DNA of 64,000 nt from CAVZYN01 sp963779515. Its GTDB lineage: Bacteria; Pseudomonadota; Alphaproteobacteria; Rhizobiales; Hyphomicrobiaceae. Positions 18,548-27,689 of the stretch are shown here, in pieces (position 1 is the first letter of the stretch; each line of letters begins with the position of its first letter). The notes beneath the pieces were generated by a model, which ran no database searches, had not been told where the DNA came from, and saw only the letters and a list, made by a program, of their open reading frames with translations. The stretch spans positions 62,001-126,000 of the forward strand of contig CAVZYN010000004.1 in the NCBI GenBank assembly GCA_963779515.1, in the 5' to 3' direction. Position numbers and translations under genes: made by a program.

Positions 18548-19555
18548 ATGCGGTTGTCGGTGCTTGATCAATCGGTGGCGGTGGCGGGGCGGCCGCATGC
18601 AGAATCGATCCAGGATACGTTGTCGCTCGCGACGTTCTGTGAAGAGCTCGGGTATCACCGGTTCTGGGTGGCGGAGCATCACAATCACGGGACGATCGTG
18701 TGCACGGCGCCGGAGATCATGATGGCGGCGATCGCGGCGCGGACCACGCGGATCAGGATCGGCAGCGCGGGCGTGATGCTGCCGCACTATGCGACGCTGA
18801 AAGTCGCCGAGCAGTTTCGCATGCTGGATGCGCTGGCGCCGGGACGGATCGATCTGGGTGTCGGTCGGGCGCCGGGATCGGACGGACGGACGGCGTACGC
18901 GCTCAATCCGAACGCGGGGCAGGCGGCGGAGGAATTTCCGCGGCAGGTGCGGGATCTGGCGGCGTGGGTGACGGGGCAGCCGCTCGCAGAAGGGCATCCG
19001 TTCAAAACAGTCGGCGCGTTTCCGTTGGGGGAGACGTCGCCGGATGTCTGGATCCTCGGATCGTCGGACTATGGCGCGCAGGTGGCGGCATATTTCGGGC
19101 TGCCGTATTGCTTTGCGCATTTCATCACGGATGGGCGCGGGACGGAGCAGGCGATCAACCTCTATCGTGACACGTATCAGCCAAGTGTGCGGTTTCCGAA
19201 GCCGGTGGTGACGGTGTGTGTGTGGGCGCTGGCGGCGAAGACGGAGGCGGAGGCCGAGCATCTGTTTTGGAGCCGGGCGAAGTGGAAGATCGAGCGCGAC
19301 AAGGGGCCGATCGTGCCGATCGAGACGCCGGAGGTGGCGATGGGGTATCCGTTCAGCGACGCTGAGCGGGCGCGGGTCACGGCGATGAAGCGGGACGGAT
19401 TTGTGGGATCGGCGGCGTCGGTTGCCGAGAAGCTCCGCGCATTGGGGCGGGCTCTGTCGTTGGATGAGGTCGTGCTGCTGACGTGGGCGAGCGATCCGGC
19501 GGCGCGGCGGCGGAGTTATGAGCTGCTGGCCAAGGAAATGGGTGGCGCGGCTTGA
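18548..19555 (+). CDS. LLM-class flavin-dependent oxidoreductase
   Basis: Luciferase-like (F420/FMN) TIM-barrel protein of about 335 residues, related to the YhbW-type branch. Typical segments are 'MRLSVLDQSV', 'FWVAEHHNHGTIVCTAPEI', 'RIRIGSAGVMLPHYA' and 'RIDLGVGRAPGSDGRT'. It probably uses FMNH2 as a monooxygenase; the substrate is unknown. Both ATG 18542 and ATG 18548 follow a GAGG; 18548 gives the better spacing (9 bases) and the usual family N-terminus. Confidence 0.9.
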   Translation: MRLSVLDQSVAVAGRPHAESIQDTLSLATFCEELGYHRFWVAEHHNHGTIVCTAPEIMMAAIAARTTRIRIGSAGVMLPHYATLKVAEQFRMLDALAPGRIDLGVGRAPGSDGRTAYALNPNAGQAAEEFPRQVRDLAAWVTGQPLAEGHPFKTVGAFPLGETSPDVWILGSSDYGAQVAAYFGLPYCFAHFITDGRGTEQAINLYRDTYQPSVRFPKPVVTVCVWALAAKTEAEAEHLFWSRAKWKIERDKGPIVPIETPEVAMGYPFSDAERARVTAMKRDGFVGSAASVAEKLRALGRALSLDEVVLLTWASDPAARRRSYELLAKEMGGAA

Positions 19556-19587
19556 GCTACGCCACCCATCTCTTAGTCTGCGACTGG

Positions 19588-19632
19588 ACCCTCACCCGCC
19601 CTTCGGGCACCCTCTCCCAGAGGGAGAGGGAA
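19588..19632. repeat. Palindromic intergenic repeat (family A)
   Basis: CCCTCACCCGCCCTTCGGGC and CCTCTCCCAGAGGGAGAGG between the convergent luciferase-like gene and the small ORF at 19637. Confidence 0.85.
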
Positions 19633-19636
19633 GAAA

Positions 19637-19912
19637 CTAATGCCGGAAGCGATCGCCGGACTCGGCGAAGAGGGCGTAGGACGCTTCGATCTGGTGTCTG
19701 GCGGTGGCGAGATCGGGGGCGTAGCCGGCTGCGTTGCTGCCGCCGTCGTAGACGCGCCACAGATAGCGCTGGGATTTGGCGGCGGTACCGCACTCGGTTC
19801 CGCACTTGGCGACCGAGCCGACGGACAAATAGGGCTCGGTTACATCGAAGAAATTGACGACGCCCGTAATTGGGCATTTTTTGCTCGAAAGTGTTGATTT
19901 ACTCGGCAACAT
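19637..19912 (-). CDS. Hypothetical protein, 91 residues
   Basis: I do not recognise this protein. It is supported by a strong ribosome binding site (AAGGAGGCCCCACG before ATG). The chain is soluble, has a Cys pair (KCGTECG) and contains 'AAKSQRYLWRVYDGGSNAAGYAPDLATARHQIEASYALF', which looks like a folded domain rather than an antisense shadow. It stops just before a family A repeat and is transcribed alone. Confidence 0.6.
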   Translation of the reverse strand: MLPSKSTLSSKKCPITGVVNFFDVTEPYLSVGSVAKCGTECGTAAKSQRYLWRVYDGGSNAAGYAPDLATARHQIEASYALFAESGDRFRH

Positions 19913-20222
19913 CGTGGGGCCTCCTTGGAACAGGTCCGCAATTCCTTTCCGTTCCCCCGAACGCAGGTTTTTGTTGGTGATTGGATTAACCGTAACACGG
20001 TGTATCCGGCGACGCTAGACTTTCGTTGAATGCCGGTGCGGCGGTGCGCGCGATGTGTTCGGCAGTCCGATCAACAGGATGGCGGCTGCGGTTCGCGCGG
20101 CGGCCGACGTCACTTCGTGTTGCAGATTGTGAATGGCGCGGCTTGGATTTCGGCGGCAGTTGGGATTATCTCGGCGCCGAGCACAGCGGTCGAGGATCGC
20201 AACCAACGAGGGATTGAGGGAC
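19913..20222. promoter_or_regulatory. Divergent intergenic region without a gene
   Basis: 310 bases between the small minus-strand ORF and the DUF4337-like gene. No convincing ORF or repeat is seen. The stretch around 19960-20020 (GGTTTTTGTTGGTGATTGGATTAACCG) is AT-richer than its surroundings and is the likely site of the promoters for both genes, but I cannot assign -35/-10 boxes with confidence. Confidence 0.3.
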
Positions 20223-20801
20223 ATGTCGCACGGAGCGGGGCACGTCGATGCGGGCGAGGGCAGTAAGAAAATCGCGATTTTCATTACCGTGATCGGGCTG
20301 TTTCTGGCGATCGCGGAGACGATGGCGAAGGGGGCGCAGACGACGTCGATCAGCTCCAACGTCGAGGCGTCGAACCTGTGGGCGTTCTTCCAGGCAAAAA
20401 CCATCCGGCAGACGACGCTGCGGGCGGCGGCGGAGCAGATGGACGTCGATGTGAAGCTCGCGCGCGATCCGGCCGTGAAAGAGATCCTCGAAAAGCGGGT
20501 CGGCGATTGGAAGAAAACGGCGGACCGCTATCAGAACGAGCCGGAGACCGGCGAGGGGCGAGATCAGCTGGCTGCGCGCGCGAAAGAGGCGGAGAAGAAG
20601 CGTGATGTGTATCTGGACAAGTATCACGCCTATGAGCTGGCATCGGCGGCGTTCCAGATCGCGATCGTGATGGCATCGGTTTATCTGCTGACGCACGTCG
20701 GGCTGTTGTTGTGGACGGCGGCCGGGTTGATGGGGCTTGGGCTGCTACTGGGCGCGATCGGACTGTTTGCGCCGCAGCTGGTCGGCGCGATCATGCATTG
20801 A
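20223..20801 (+). CDS. DUF4337-like membrane protein
   Basis: A 192-residue protein with an N-terminal membrane segment ('IAIFITVIGLFLAIAETMA'), a long charged helical middle region ('EGRDQLAARAKEAEKKRDVYLDKYHAYELA') and two closely spaced C-terminal membrane segments. This layout, with 'SSNVEASNLWAFFQAKTIRQT', matches the DUF4337 family of uncharacterised inner-membrane proteins. ATG 20223 is chosen over the upstream open frame because of the GAGGGA leader and because it removes an arginine-rich non-native extension. Confidence 0.8.
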   Translation: MSHGAGHVDAGEGSKKIAIFITVIGLFLAIAETMAKGAQTTSISSNVEASNLWAFFQAKTIRQTTLRAAAEQMDVDVKLARDPAVKEILEKRVGDWKKTADRYQNEPETGEGRDQLAARAKEAEKKRDVYLDKYHAYELASAAFQIAIVMASVYLLTHVGLLLWTAAGLMGLGLLLGAIGLFAPQLVGAIMH

Positions 20802-20815
20802 GATTTGGGGGGCGT

Positions 20816-21373
20816 ATGCCGACGATGTTCGAAGGCGGCCGCGTGCTCGCGGTCAGCCGGAGCGGGAGCTACACGTTTTCAAAGCCGGTGGTGGACGGGA
20901 TCCGGTTGCTCGAGGGGCTGGGCGTCGAGGGTGACGCGCATCAGGGCGTGACGGTGAAGCATCGCTCGCGGGTGGCGCGGGATCCGACGGTGCCAAATTT
21001 GCGGCAGGTGCATCTGATCCACGCGGAGTTGCTGACGGAGCTGGCGCTGAAGGGCTTTCGCGTGGCGCCGGGCCAGATCGGCGAGAACGTCACGACGCTC
21101 GGGATCGATCTGCTGGGGTTGCCGGTGGGGGCGGTGCTGTGTCTCGGGGCTGCGGCGCGCGTCGAAGTGACGGGATTGCGCAATCCTTGTTATCAGCTCG
21201 ATGCGTTTCAAAAGGGATTGATGGCGGCGACGCTCGATCGGGACGCGGACGGCGGGCTGGTGCGCAAGGCCGGTATCATGGGCGTCGTGCGGGCGGGTGG
21301 CGTGGTGCGTGCGGGAGATGCGATTTCAGTTGTGCTGCCGGCCGGGCCGCATCGGCGGCTGGAGATGGTGTGA
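20816..21373 (+). CDS. MOSC domain-containing protein
   Basis: A 185-residue single MOSC domain. Hallmarks are 'EGDAHQGVTVKHRSR' and 'NLRQVHLIHAELL' followed by 'GQIGENVTT.GIDLLGLPVGA' and the conserved Cys in 'GLRNPCYQLD'. MOSC proteins handle sulfur on molybdenum cofactor or reduce N-hydroxylated compounds. The start has TTGGGGGGCGT just before ATG. Only 14 bases separate it from the DUF4337 gene, so they are probably co-transcribed. Confidence 0.92.
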   Translation: MPTMFEGGRVLAVSRSGSYTFSKPVVDGIRLLEGLGVEGDAHQGVTVKHRSRVARDPTVPNLRQVHLIHAELLTELALKGFRVAPGQIGENVTTLGIDLLGLPVGAVLCLGAAARVEVTGLRNPCYQLDAFQKGLMAATLDRDADGGLVRKAGIMGVVRAGGVVRAGDAISVVLPAGPHRRLEMV

Positions 21374-21737
21374 CCGCGGACGCGCTGTGGTCGTTTGATT
21401 GCGCGGCGCATGTATTCCATGAGATCTGATGGTGCGGTTGCGGAGCTTTTGCCGTGTGGGTCGCGCCTCACTTTTTCCCCATTCGAGATTGTTTATGGCG
21501 ACGGGGATGATTGCGCATTGATGTGATCGTCACGACGGTGTCGCGGGCCGAGCCGATCCGGGGTGCAGGATCGGTCGGCACGTTCTCGGGGGAACGGCGG
21601 CGGTTCGAGTGTTCGTAGTCGCTGTGCGATCGGCGGGATCGCGCTCAAAAAAATCAGTCTGCGCAGCGTGCGGCGGCGAGCCGCCCGCGTGGTGCTGGCG
21701 TGGTTTGCGTGCGTGTGTTCGTCGATGAGGTTGCTGG
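21374..21737. other. Intergenic region, no gene seen
   Basis: 364 bases between the MOSC gene and the lipoprotein gene. The short open frames here are arginine-rich and overlap on both strands, as expected for chance ORFs in high-GC DNA. No clear terminator, repeat or promoter was recognised. Confidence 0.4.
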
Positions 21738-22520
21738 ATGCGTCTTCGGGATTTGACCTGTCGTTGTGGAATAGTTTTCGGTACCGCGCTGTTGACGGCG
21801 TGCTGCGCGCCGGTCGAGGAGGAGAGCCGGCATGTTGGATGGTCGGCGCCCGAGGTTCGGCCGGCGCCAGTACAGAGCAAGCCGGTACAATTGAAGACGG
21901 CCAGCGCAACGGCCAAACCGCAGGCGGTGGAACGCCCGGCGGCGCGCAAGGCCGCGATCGCCGTTGCCATCGATCCGAAGGTGCAGCAGGTGGTGGCGGA
22001 GATCGCCGGCGAATTGTCGGCGCGTTGTTCGTTCGCAGGTCCGGGTGATCAGGCGGCATTCGATGATTGCCGCAAGGCCATCGGCGGTGGTTCGAAAGTG
22101 CGGGCGCGGCTCGCGGGCACGGCGCTGTGGGGCTATGAAAAGGCGGAGACCGGCAAGCCGTTGAAGGACAGGACGCTCGCGGCGCTCTCGGGCGAGCCGC
22201 TGTCCGTCGAGGCGCTGGCGAGCAGCTACCTTCCGCTCTTCATGTTCAGCGGCCAGAACGCCGTCACCTACAGCGACGTGGACAAGCTTTATCGGGTGGA
22301 GCTCGGCGCGCGCTTGCGCAACCGGCTGGCGGCGGCGCAGATTCCGGCAGCCTTCACGCGGGACGATGCGGCATGGTCGGCTTACCAGGGCACTACCGCC
22401 GTGGTCATGTGGATCGATCCGCAGACGCTCGATGTGCGTGCCGCTCAGCCGACGACGCAGGCGTCGTTCAAACTCGCGCCGAGCGCGCCGGCGCCGAAAC
22501 CGGCTGCAGGTGGGGCTTGA
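21738..22520 (+). CDS. Hypothetical lipoprotein
   Basis: A 260-residue protein beginning with a signal peptide and lipobox (GTALLTAC, acylated Cys22). A low-complexity Ala/Pro/Lys linker follows, then a folded domain with conserved-looking Cys residues ('ELSARCSFAGPGDQAAFDDCRKAIGG') and 'SYLPLFMFSGQNAVTYSDVDKLYRVELGARLRNRL'. The family is not recognised. The gene converges on the response regulator gene and overlaps its 3' end by about 53 bases. Confidence 0.7.
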   Translation: MRLRDLTCRCGIVFGTALLTACCAPVEEESRHVGWSAPEVRPAPVQSKPVQLKTASATAKPQAVERPAARKAAIAVAIDPKVQQVVAEIAGELSARCSFAGPGDQAAFDDCRKAIGGGSKVRARLAGTALWGYEKAETGKPLKDRTLAALSGEPLSVEALASSYLPLFMFSGQNAVTYSDVDKLYRVELGARLRNRLAAAQIPAAFTRDDAAWSAYQGTTAVVMWIDPQTLDVRAAQPTTQASFKLAPSAPAPKPAAGGA

Positions 22521-23199
22521 TGCTTGCTGCCGGCACGACGGCATCATTCGGGATCAGATAGCCGTAGCGGCGGCGCGTCTCGATGATGTCGGATTTGAGT
22601 TTGCGGCGCAGGCGGCCAACAAGGACCTCGACGGCGTTGCTTTCGCGTTCGTGATCCTGCGCATAGAGATGCTCGGTGATTTCGAGTTGTGACACGGCAC
22701 GGCCACGGTTGTGCATCAGCAGCGTGAGCAAGCGGTACTCGAGCGGGGTGACGGCAATGTGCTCGCCGGCCACATGGACGCTCATCACGCGCGTGTCGAT
22801 GGTCATCGGGCCATGGGTGTAGAGGGAGCCCGCATAACCGGCAGTGCGGCGCAGAACGGCGCGCAGGCGCGCAAGCAGTTCATCCATTTCGAAGGGTTTG
22901 GGAAGATAGTCGTCGGCGCCGGCATCGATGCCGGCGACGCGCTCGGTCCAGCGGCCGCGCGCGGTCAAGACGACGACGGGCAGGCGTACGCCGGCGGCAC
23001 GCCAGCGCTTGAGGATCGTCAGGCCATCGATGACGGGCAAGCCAAGATCGAGAATGACGCCGTCGAAGGGTTCGTTCTCGCCACGGAACAGGGCGTCCTC
23101 GCCGTCGTTCGAGCATTCGACCCTGAAGCCGTTGGCCATGAGGGCGCGCTCGACGCCTTGGGCGATCCGAACATCATCTTCGACGAGGAGAATGCGCAT
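22468..23199 (-). CDS. OmpR/PhoP-family response regulator (orphan)
   Basis: A two-domain DNA-binding response regulator of 243 residues. The receiver domain has the acidic pair at 8-9, the phospho-acceptor Asp51 in 'VILDLGLP' and Lys101 in 'DYLPKPFE'; the C-terminal winged helix has 'AVSQLEITEHLYAQDHERESNAVEVLVGRLRRKL'. It resembles the PhoP/FeuP/QseB group. The start is ATG 23199 (MRILLVEDD), not the upstream ATG. No histidine kinase gene is adjacent, so its partner lies elsewhere. Confidence 0.93.
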   Translation of the reverse strand: MRILLVEDDVRIAQGVERALMANGFRVECSNDGEDALFRGENEPFDGVILDLGLPVIDGLTILKRWRAAGVRLPVVVLTARGRWTERVAGIDAGADDYLPKPFEMDELLARLRAVLRRTAGYAGSLYTHGPMTIDTRVMSVHVAGEHIAVTPLEYRLLTLLMHNRGRAVSQLEITEHLYAQDHERESNAVEVLVGRLRRKLKSDIIETRRRYGYLIPNDAVVPAASIKPHLQPVSAPARSARV

Positions 23200-23310
23200 G
23201 GGTACTTCCGTCAGTTCCCGCATCTATGGCGACCGTACGGAAAAACTGATGGAAAAACAGGGGCGTGGGGCCCCGGCTATGGTCTCGGACCATGGTCGGT
23301 CCTGCAGCCG

Positions 23311-24495
23311 TTAGGCGCGGGACTGGGCCGGACTGGCGGGTTCAGCGGGAATTGGGCGGCCAAAGCGGCGGAGGTTCCAGCGGCGGGCGGGCTCTTCGAT
23401 CAGCCCATAGACCGCGATCGAGAGAAGGATTGCGAGCAGCAGGGTCGTGAAGGCGGTGAGGTAAGGAAACTGCAGCAGGGTGTCGCCGAGGAGACGTTTG
23501 TCGATCGATTGGACTGCGTTGCTGACGGGGATGTGCAGCAGATAGAGGCTGAAGGAGATGCGGCCGAGGAAGGTCAGCAGTGGCCACGTCAGCATGCCCG
23601 ATGTGACGCCGGCGGCGGCGAAGATCAGTGGCGCCCAGATCAAGGCGGTCAATCCGTTGTGCAGGAGTACGACAGGAATGTGCTCGGTGAAGAGACTGAT
23701 GAAGAGGGCGGCGAGCGCGGCGGTAGCGATGGCCTGGCGAGGCGTGAGGAGCGGCCGCGGATCACTCCAGGCGCAGTAGACGAGAATGCCGAGCATGAAC
23801 TCGGGTAGGCGGCCGAGCGGCAAGAACTTGATCAAGTGTGCAGCGAGCAAGGCTTCGGTCGTGGACTGGTTGTCGATGATGGATATGCCGGTTGCAACGC
23901 CGGACCAGAGCACGAAATAGACGGCAGACATTGCGATCCAGGTGCCGAGCGTGATGACGAGCCATTGCCGCGGACGGGCGGCGATCGCCGGAAGCAACAA
24001 GGGAAAGAGCGCGTAAAAGAAGATCTCGGCGGAGATGGACCAGCTTGGGCAGTTGAGGGCGCAGGCGGCGCCGGGAACCCACGCGTGCAGGCCGAGAGGG
24101 GCAAGGACGGCGCTCGAAGCGTAGGCGAACTTCAGGAGGGAATCGTCGATCCTTGCGACTTGGGCGAGGAAGAACGGCAGCGCGATCACGAGCGAGACGA
24201 TGAAGACGGGGTAGATGCGGGCGATCCGCGCCAGGATGTACCGACGCCAGGTGCCGCGCACGGTGAAATCCACGGCGCTGTAGGTGTAGGCGAGGATGAA
24301 ACCCGACAATACGAAAAAGAAGGTGACGCCGGTGTAGCCGAGCGTGACGATGGATGTGCGGCCTGGATTGGGTGCGAAGATCGCCTGATAGTGGAAGGCG
24401 AGGACAAAGAAGGCGGCGAAGAAGCGCAGCGAGGTCAGGGCCTCGAGCTGTCGCATTTTGGGATGCGCTGGCAGAGTTTGGGACGGTTGTTGCAT
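23311..24495 (-). CDS. Membrane acyltransferase (acyltransferase 3 family)
   Basis: An integral membrane O-acyltransferase of about 394 residues with some ten hydrophobic segments. The N-terminal motif 'LEALTSLRFFAAFFVLAFHY' contains the conserved Arg-His pair of the family, and 'GYTGVTFFFVLSGFILAYTY' follows. Such enzymes acylate exopolysaccharides, O-antigens or similar surface sugars. ATG 24495 is chosen because the longer open frame would overlap the divergent TRAP gene; 24456 is also possible. Confidence 0.9.
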   Translation of the reverse strand: MQQPSQTLPAHPKMRQLEALTSLRFFAAFFVLAFHYQAIFAPNPGRTSIVTLGYTGVTFFFVLSGFILAYTYSAVDFTVRGTWRRYILARIARIYPVFIVSLVIALPFFLAQVARIDDSLLKFAYASSAVLAPLGLHAWVPGAACALNCPSWSISAEIFFYALFPLLLPAIAARPRQWLVITLGTWIAMSAVYFVLWSGVATGISIIDNQSTTEALLAAHLIKFLPLGRLPEFMLGILVYCAWSDPRPLLTPRQAIATAALAALFISLFTEHIPVVLLHNGLTALIWAPLIFAAAGVTSGMLTWPLLTFLGRISFSLYLLHIPVSNAVQSIDKRLLGDTLLQFPYLTAFTTLLLAILLSIAVYGLIEEPARRWNLRRFGRPIPAEPASPAQSRA

Positions 24496-24685
24496 CGGGG
24501 CGGGCGCCAAACCAAGATTGCCAGGCAGCGGGCGGGCTGCTGTTGTGCGTGGGCTGCGCTCTGCAAGCGGCAGGCCGGGTATTGGCGATGTGGAGGGGCG
24601 TGGATCGTGCGTGCTGGCGCGACGGCGTCGGCTATAAGGGATGGTGAGCGCTGGTAAACGGCGCCACGTCGATCGGGGGGAATGC

Positions 24686-26674
24686 ATGTCCGAAGGGGCC
24701 CAAGGCGCGGCGCCGACCGCCAGCGAGCGCATGCCGGAGGAGCTGGCGTTTCGCACCCTGAGGGGGCCGGTAGCGTGGCTGGTGGCGATCGTTACGATCG
24801 CGGCGATCGTGCTGGTGCTCAATCAGCTGTTGAATTTGAAGTTCTTCGCCGGAATTACGCTGCTGGAGAACCAGTATCTCTATGTGCTGGCGGGCGCGTT
24901 TCTGGCGCTGACGTTTGTTTGCTATCCGGCCGGGCCGACGCTGATGGCGCGGCCGATCCCCTGGTATGATTGGTTGCTGGCGGCATTGAGCTTCGTGATC
25001 TGCTGCTATTTTGCGTGGACGGGAAAGCTCAATCTCAGTCAGGGTTGGGAGTACGGCGCGCCGACCTATGCGCGCTGGATGTGCGTTGTCCTGTGGGTGG
25101 TCGTGCTCGAGGCTCTGAGGCGCACGGGCGGGGCGATCCTGGCCGGTATCGTGCTGGTGGTGTCGCTCTATCCGGTGGTGGCGGAGTCGGTGCCGGGGCT
25201 GATCCGCGGCGCCGAACGGCCGTTTCTCGACACGATGGCGTTTCACATGTTCTCGGTCGAGAGCGCGTTCGGTATTCCGATGCGGGCGTTCGGCGAGATC
25301 GTCGTCGGGTTTATCGTGTTCGGCGTCGCGCTCAACTACACGGGCGGTGGCAAGTTCTTCAACGACATCGCGTTCGCGATGGTCGGCCGGTATCGTGGCG
25401 GGGCGGCGCAGGTGGGCGTGATCTCGAGCATGCTGCAGGGGTCGATCTCGGGGAGTGTGATTTCCAACGTGGTGTCGTCGGGCGTGGTGACGATCCCGGC
25501 GATGAAGCGGACGGGGTTTTCGAGCGGCTATGCGGGCGGCGTCGAAGCGGTGGCGTCAACGGGCGCGGTGCTGATGCCGCCGGTGATGGGCTCGACGGCG
25601 TTCGTGATGGCGAGTTTCCTGAACAAGCCGTACGCCGAGATCGCGCTGGCGGCGCTGGTGCCGGGGCTGCTGTTTTATTTCGGGCTCGCGGTGCAGATCG
25701 ATGCGTATGCGGCGCGGCGCCGGCTGATGGGGCTCGGCTCGAGCGAAATCGTCGGCGTGCGCGAAACGATGAAGGCGGGCTGGCCGTATGTGCTGGTGTT
25801 CGCGGTGCTGATCTATCTGATGCTCGAGCAGAACCGCGAGGCGATGGCGCCGTTCTGGGCGACGGCGCTCATGCTTGCGATCAATCAGCTGCTGCCGACG
25901 CGGATGACGGCTGCGATGGTGCTCGATTTTCTGGTGGCGACGGGGAGGGGGCTGGCGGAGCTGACGTCCATTCTCGTCGGCGCGGGGCTGATCATCGGCG
26001 CGTTCACAATGACGGGGCTCGCGGGCACGCTGGTCAACGATCTGGTGTTCATGGCGGGCGGCGCGCCGTTCGTGCTGCTGATCATGGGCGCGATCACGAG
26101 CTTCATCTTCGGGCTCGGGATGACGGTGACGGCCTGCTACATCTTTCTCGCCATCGTGCTGGCGCCGGCGCTGGTGAAGCAGGGCATGGACCCGATGGCG
26201 GTGCACCTCTTCATTCTCTATTGGGGGATGGTGTCGTTCATCACGCCGCCGGTGGCGCTGGCGGCGTTCGCCGCGGCGCCAATCGCGCGCGCTTCGCAGT
26301 GGGTGATCGGCTGGGAGGCGATGAAGCTCGGCAGCGTCATCTATTTCGTGCCGTTTCTGTTCGTCTACAATCCGGAGCTGTTGCTGAAGGGGGCGCCGTT
26401 CGACGTGGTGACGACGATCATCTCGTCATTTGTGGGCGTGTTTTTCTTCGCGTCGGGATTGCAGGGATACGTGTGGGGCGGCGGCGCGATGGCGGGGTCG
26501 ATGGGGTTGATCGCGCGCGGCATGCTGCTGGCGGGGGGCGTCGTCTGCGCGCTCGCAGGGATACCGCAGCTCGGGGTGTCGCATCTGGTGAGTTCGGCGT
26601 TGGGGATGGCGCTGGGCGCGGGTGCGATCATGCTGTTGCGTGCGACGGGGGCGGAGCGGAGCCGGGTGGTGTGA
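24686..26674 (+). CDS. TRAP transporter permease, fused DctQM (TAXI type)
   Basis: An inner-membrane protein of 662 residues fusing the small (4-TM) and large (12-TM) TRAP permease subunits, typical of TAXI-type transporters for carboxylates. Recognisable segments are 'SMLQGSISGSVISNVVSSGVVTIPAMKRTGFSSGYAGGVEAVASTGAVLMPPVMGSTAFVMASFL' and 'MTVTACYIFLAIVLAPALV'. ATG 24686 has GGGGGGAATGC in front. The expected TAXI solute-binding protein gene is not next to it, so the receptor must be encoded elsewhere. Confidence 0.93.
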   Translation: MSEGAQGAAPTASERMPEELAFRTLRGPVAWLVAIVTIAAIVLVLNQLLNLKFFAGITLLENQYLYVLAGAFLALTFVCYPAGPTLMARPIPWYDWLLAALSFVICCYFAWTGKLNLSQGWEYGAPTYARWMCVVLWVVVLEALRRTGGAILAGIVLVVSLYPVVAESVPGLIRGAERPFLDTMAFHMFSVESAFGIPMRAFGEIVVGFIVFGVALNYTGGGKFFNDIAFAMVGRYRGGAAQVGVISSMLQGSISGSVISNVVSSGVVTIPAMKRTGFSSGYAGGVEAVASTGAVLMPPVMGSTAFVMASFLNKPYAEIALAALVPGLLFYFGLAVQIDAYAARRRLMGLGSSEIVGVRETMKAGWPYVLVFAVLIYLMLEQNREAMAPFWATALMLAINQLLPTRMTAAMVLDFLVATGRGLAELTSILVGAGLIIGAFTMTGLAGTLVNDLVFMAGGAPFVLLIMGAITSFIFGLGMTVTACYIFLAIVLAPALVKQGMDPMAVHLFILYWGMVSFITPPVALAAFAAAPIARASQWVIGWEAMKLGSVIYFVPFLFVYNPELLLKGAPFDVVTTIISSFVGVFFFASGLQGYVWGGGAMAGSMGLIARGMLLAGGVVCALAGIPQLGVSHLVSSALGMALGAGAIMLLRATGAERSRVV

Positions 26675-26719
26675 TATGCTGACGCCCTCATTCAATGAAC
26701 GGGGCATTCGAGGCCATTG

Positions 26720-27511
26720 ATGTCGGCGCGTGGCATGCAAGTCCGGGCAATGCAGCTCGGCGAGGGGCTCGATCTCAAGGGGCTCGAACGGGAAGATTCG
26801 TTTTCGACGAACCCGCTGGCGTTTCGCAGCGCCAATGGCGGCACTACGGTACTGTTCAAATCGGGGGTTGCGGTTTTCATCGATATGACGCCGGTGGAAG
26901 AGGACGAGCTGATCCGCGGTCTTGGCGAGCGGGTTCGCGATCCCCTCGCAGAACGCGAGATCGAGACGGCGCAGATTCTGGTGAAGCCGGGTGATGAGGA
27001 GCTGGTGGGGTCGCTTGGCGGGCTGCAGGTCAAGAGCAGTGACACGAACCGGCAATTGCTGATCGCGGAGGCGCTGGCCGTATCCGTTGCGCTGGCGCAT
27101 GACGAACGCCGCATCGCCAAAGCGTTCGAGAAGATCGAGCCGGTGGCCACGAGCTTGATGAAGCGGCAGCTGCCGGCGGGGCCGAAATTGGCGCTGCTGG
27201 AGCAGATTGGCGAGGCCCTGCTCATTCAGAAGCGGCTGGCGGGACGAGTGGATCTCGACGAGAAGCCGGACCTTCTTTGGGATCATCCGGAGCTTGAACG
27301 ATTTTGGGCGAAGCTCGTCGATGAATACGATCTGCCGTCGCGGGCACGGGCGATCGAACGGAAGCTGGTCGTCATTCGCGAGAGTGCCGACACCATTACG
27401 GATCTGATCTCGACGCGCACCAGTCACCGGCTGGAGTGGTACATCATCGCGTTGATCGCGCTCGAGATCGGGCTTGGGTTTTACGATCGGTTTTTCAAGT
27501 TTTTGAAGTAG
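26720..27511 (+). CDS. RMD1/YagE family protein (DUF155)
   Basis: A 263-residue protein of the RMD1/SIF2 (COG1723) family. 'AVFIDMTPVEEDELIRGLGERV' and 'EIETAQILV' near the start, 'ALAVSVALAHDERRIAKAFEKIEPVA' in the middle, and 'RTSHRLEWYIIALIALEIGLGFYDRFF' as a C-terminal membrane segment are all family features. Mitochondrial members support translation and ribosome anchoring; the bacterial role is unknown. CGAGG precedes ATG 26720; a TTG lies three bases upstream. Confidence 0.85.
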   Translation: MSARGMQVRAMQLGEGLDLKGLEREDSFSTNPLAFRSANGGTTVLFKSGVAVFIDMTPVEEDELIRGLGERVRDPLAEREIETAQILVKPGDEELVGSLGGLQVKSSDTNRQLLIAEALAVSVALAHDERRIAKAFEKIEPVATSLMKRQLPAGPKLALLEQIGEALLIQKRLAGRVDLDEKPDLLWDHPELERFWAKLVDEYDLPSRARAIERKLVVIRESADTITDLISTRTSHRLEWYIIALIALEIGLGFYDRFFKFLK

Positions 27512-27548
27512 AGCGTGGGCCGCAGGTTGTGCGTTCTCGATGTCGAGT

Positions 27549-27594
27549 TCCCTCATCCGCCCCTTCGGGGCACCTTCTCCCAAGGGAGAAGGAA
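27549..27594. repeat. Palindromic intergenic repeat (family A)
   Basis: CCCTCATCCGCCCCTTCGGGG and CCTTCTCCCAAGGGAGAAGG between the RMD1-like and HAD genes. Confidence 0.85.
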
Positions 27595-27689
27595 GAAAAG
27601 CGAGGGTGGGGTTACAGAATTGGGGCGGTGACGGGGGGCGGCGTGCGGGGTAAGTGCGAGCGGGTGAAATTTGCTGATGCGGGCGGATC

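Noticed and set aside
20026..20217. 63-codon ORF in the gap before the DUF4337-like gene
   Set aside because: No ribosome binding site and Arg/Cys-rich composition; overlapped by another equally unlikely frame.
21654..22547. Minus-strand open frame of 297 codons opposite the lipoprotein gene
   Set aside because: More than a fifth arginine and no signal; the plus frame has a lipobox and a plausible domain.
24970..26682. Plus-strand open frame of 570 codons in the TRAP gene
   Set aside because: A frame-shifted reading of the permease, rich in Arg and Gly, without membrane segments.
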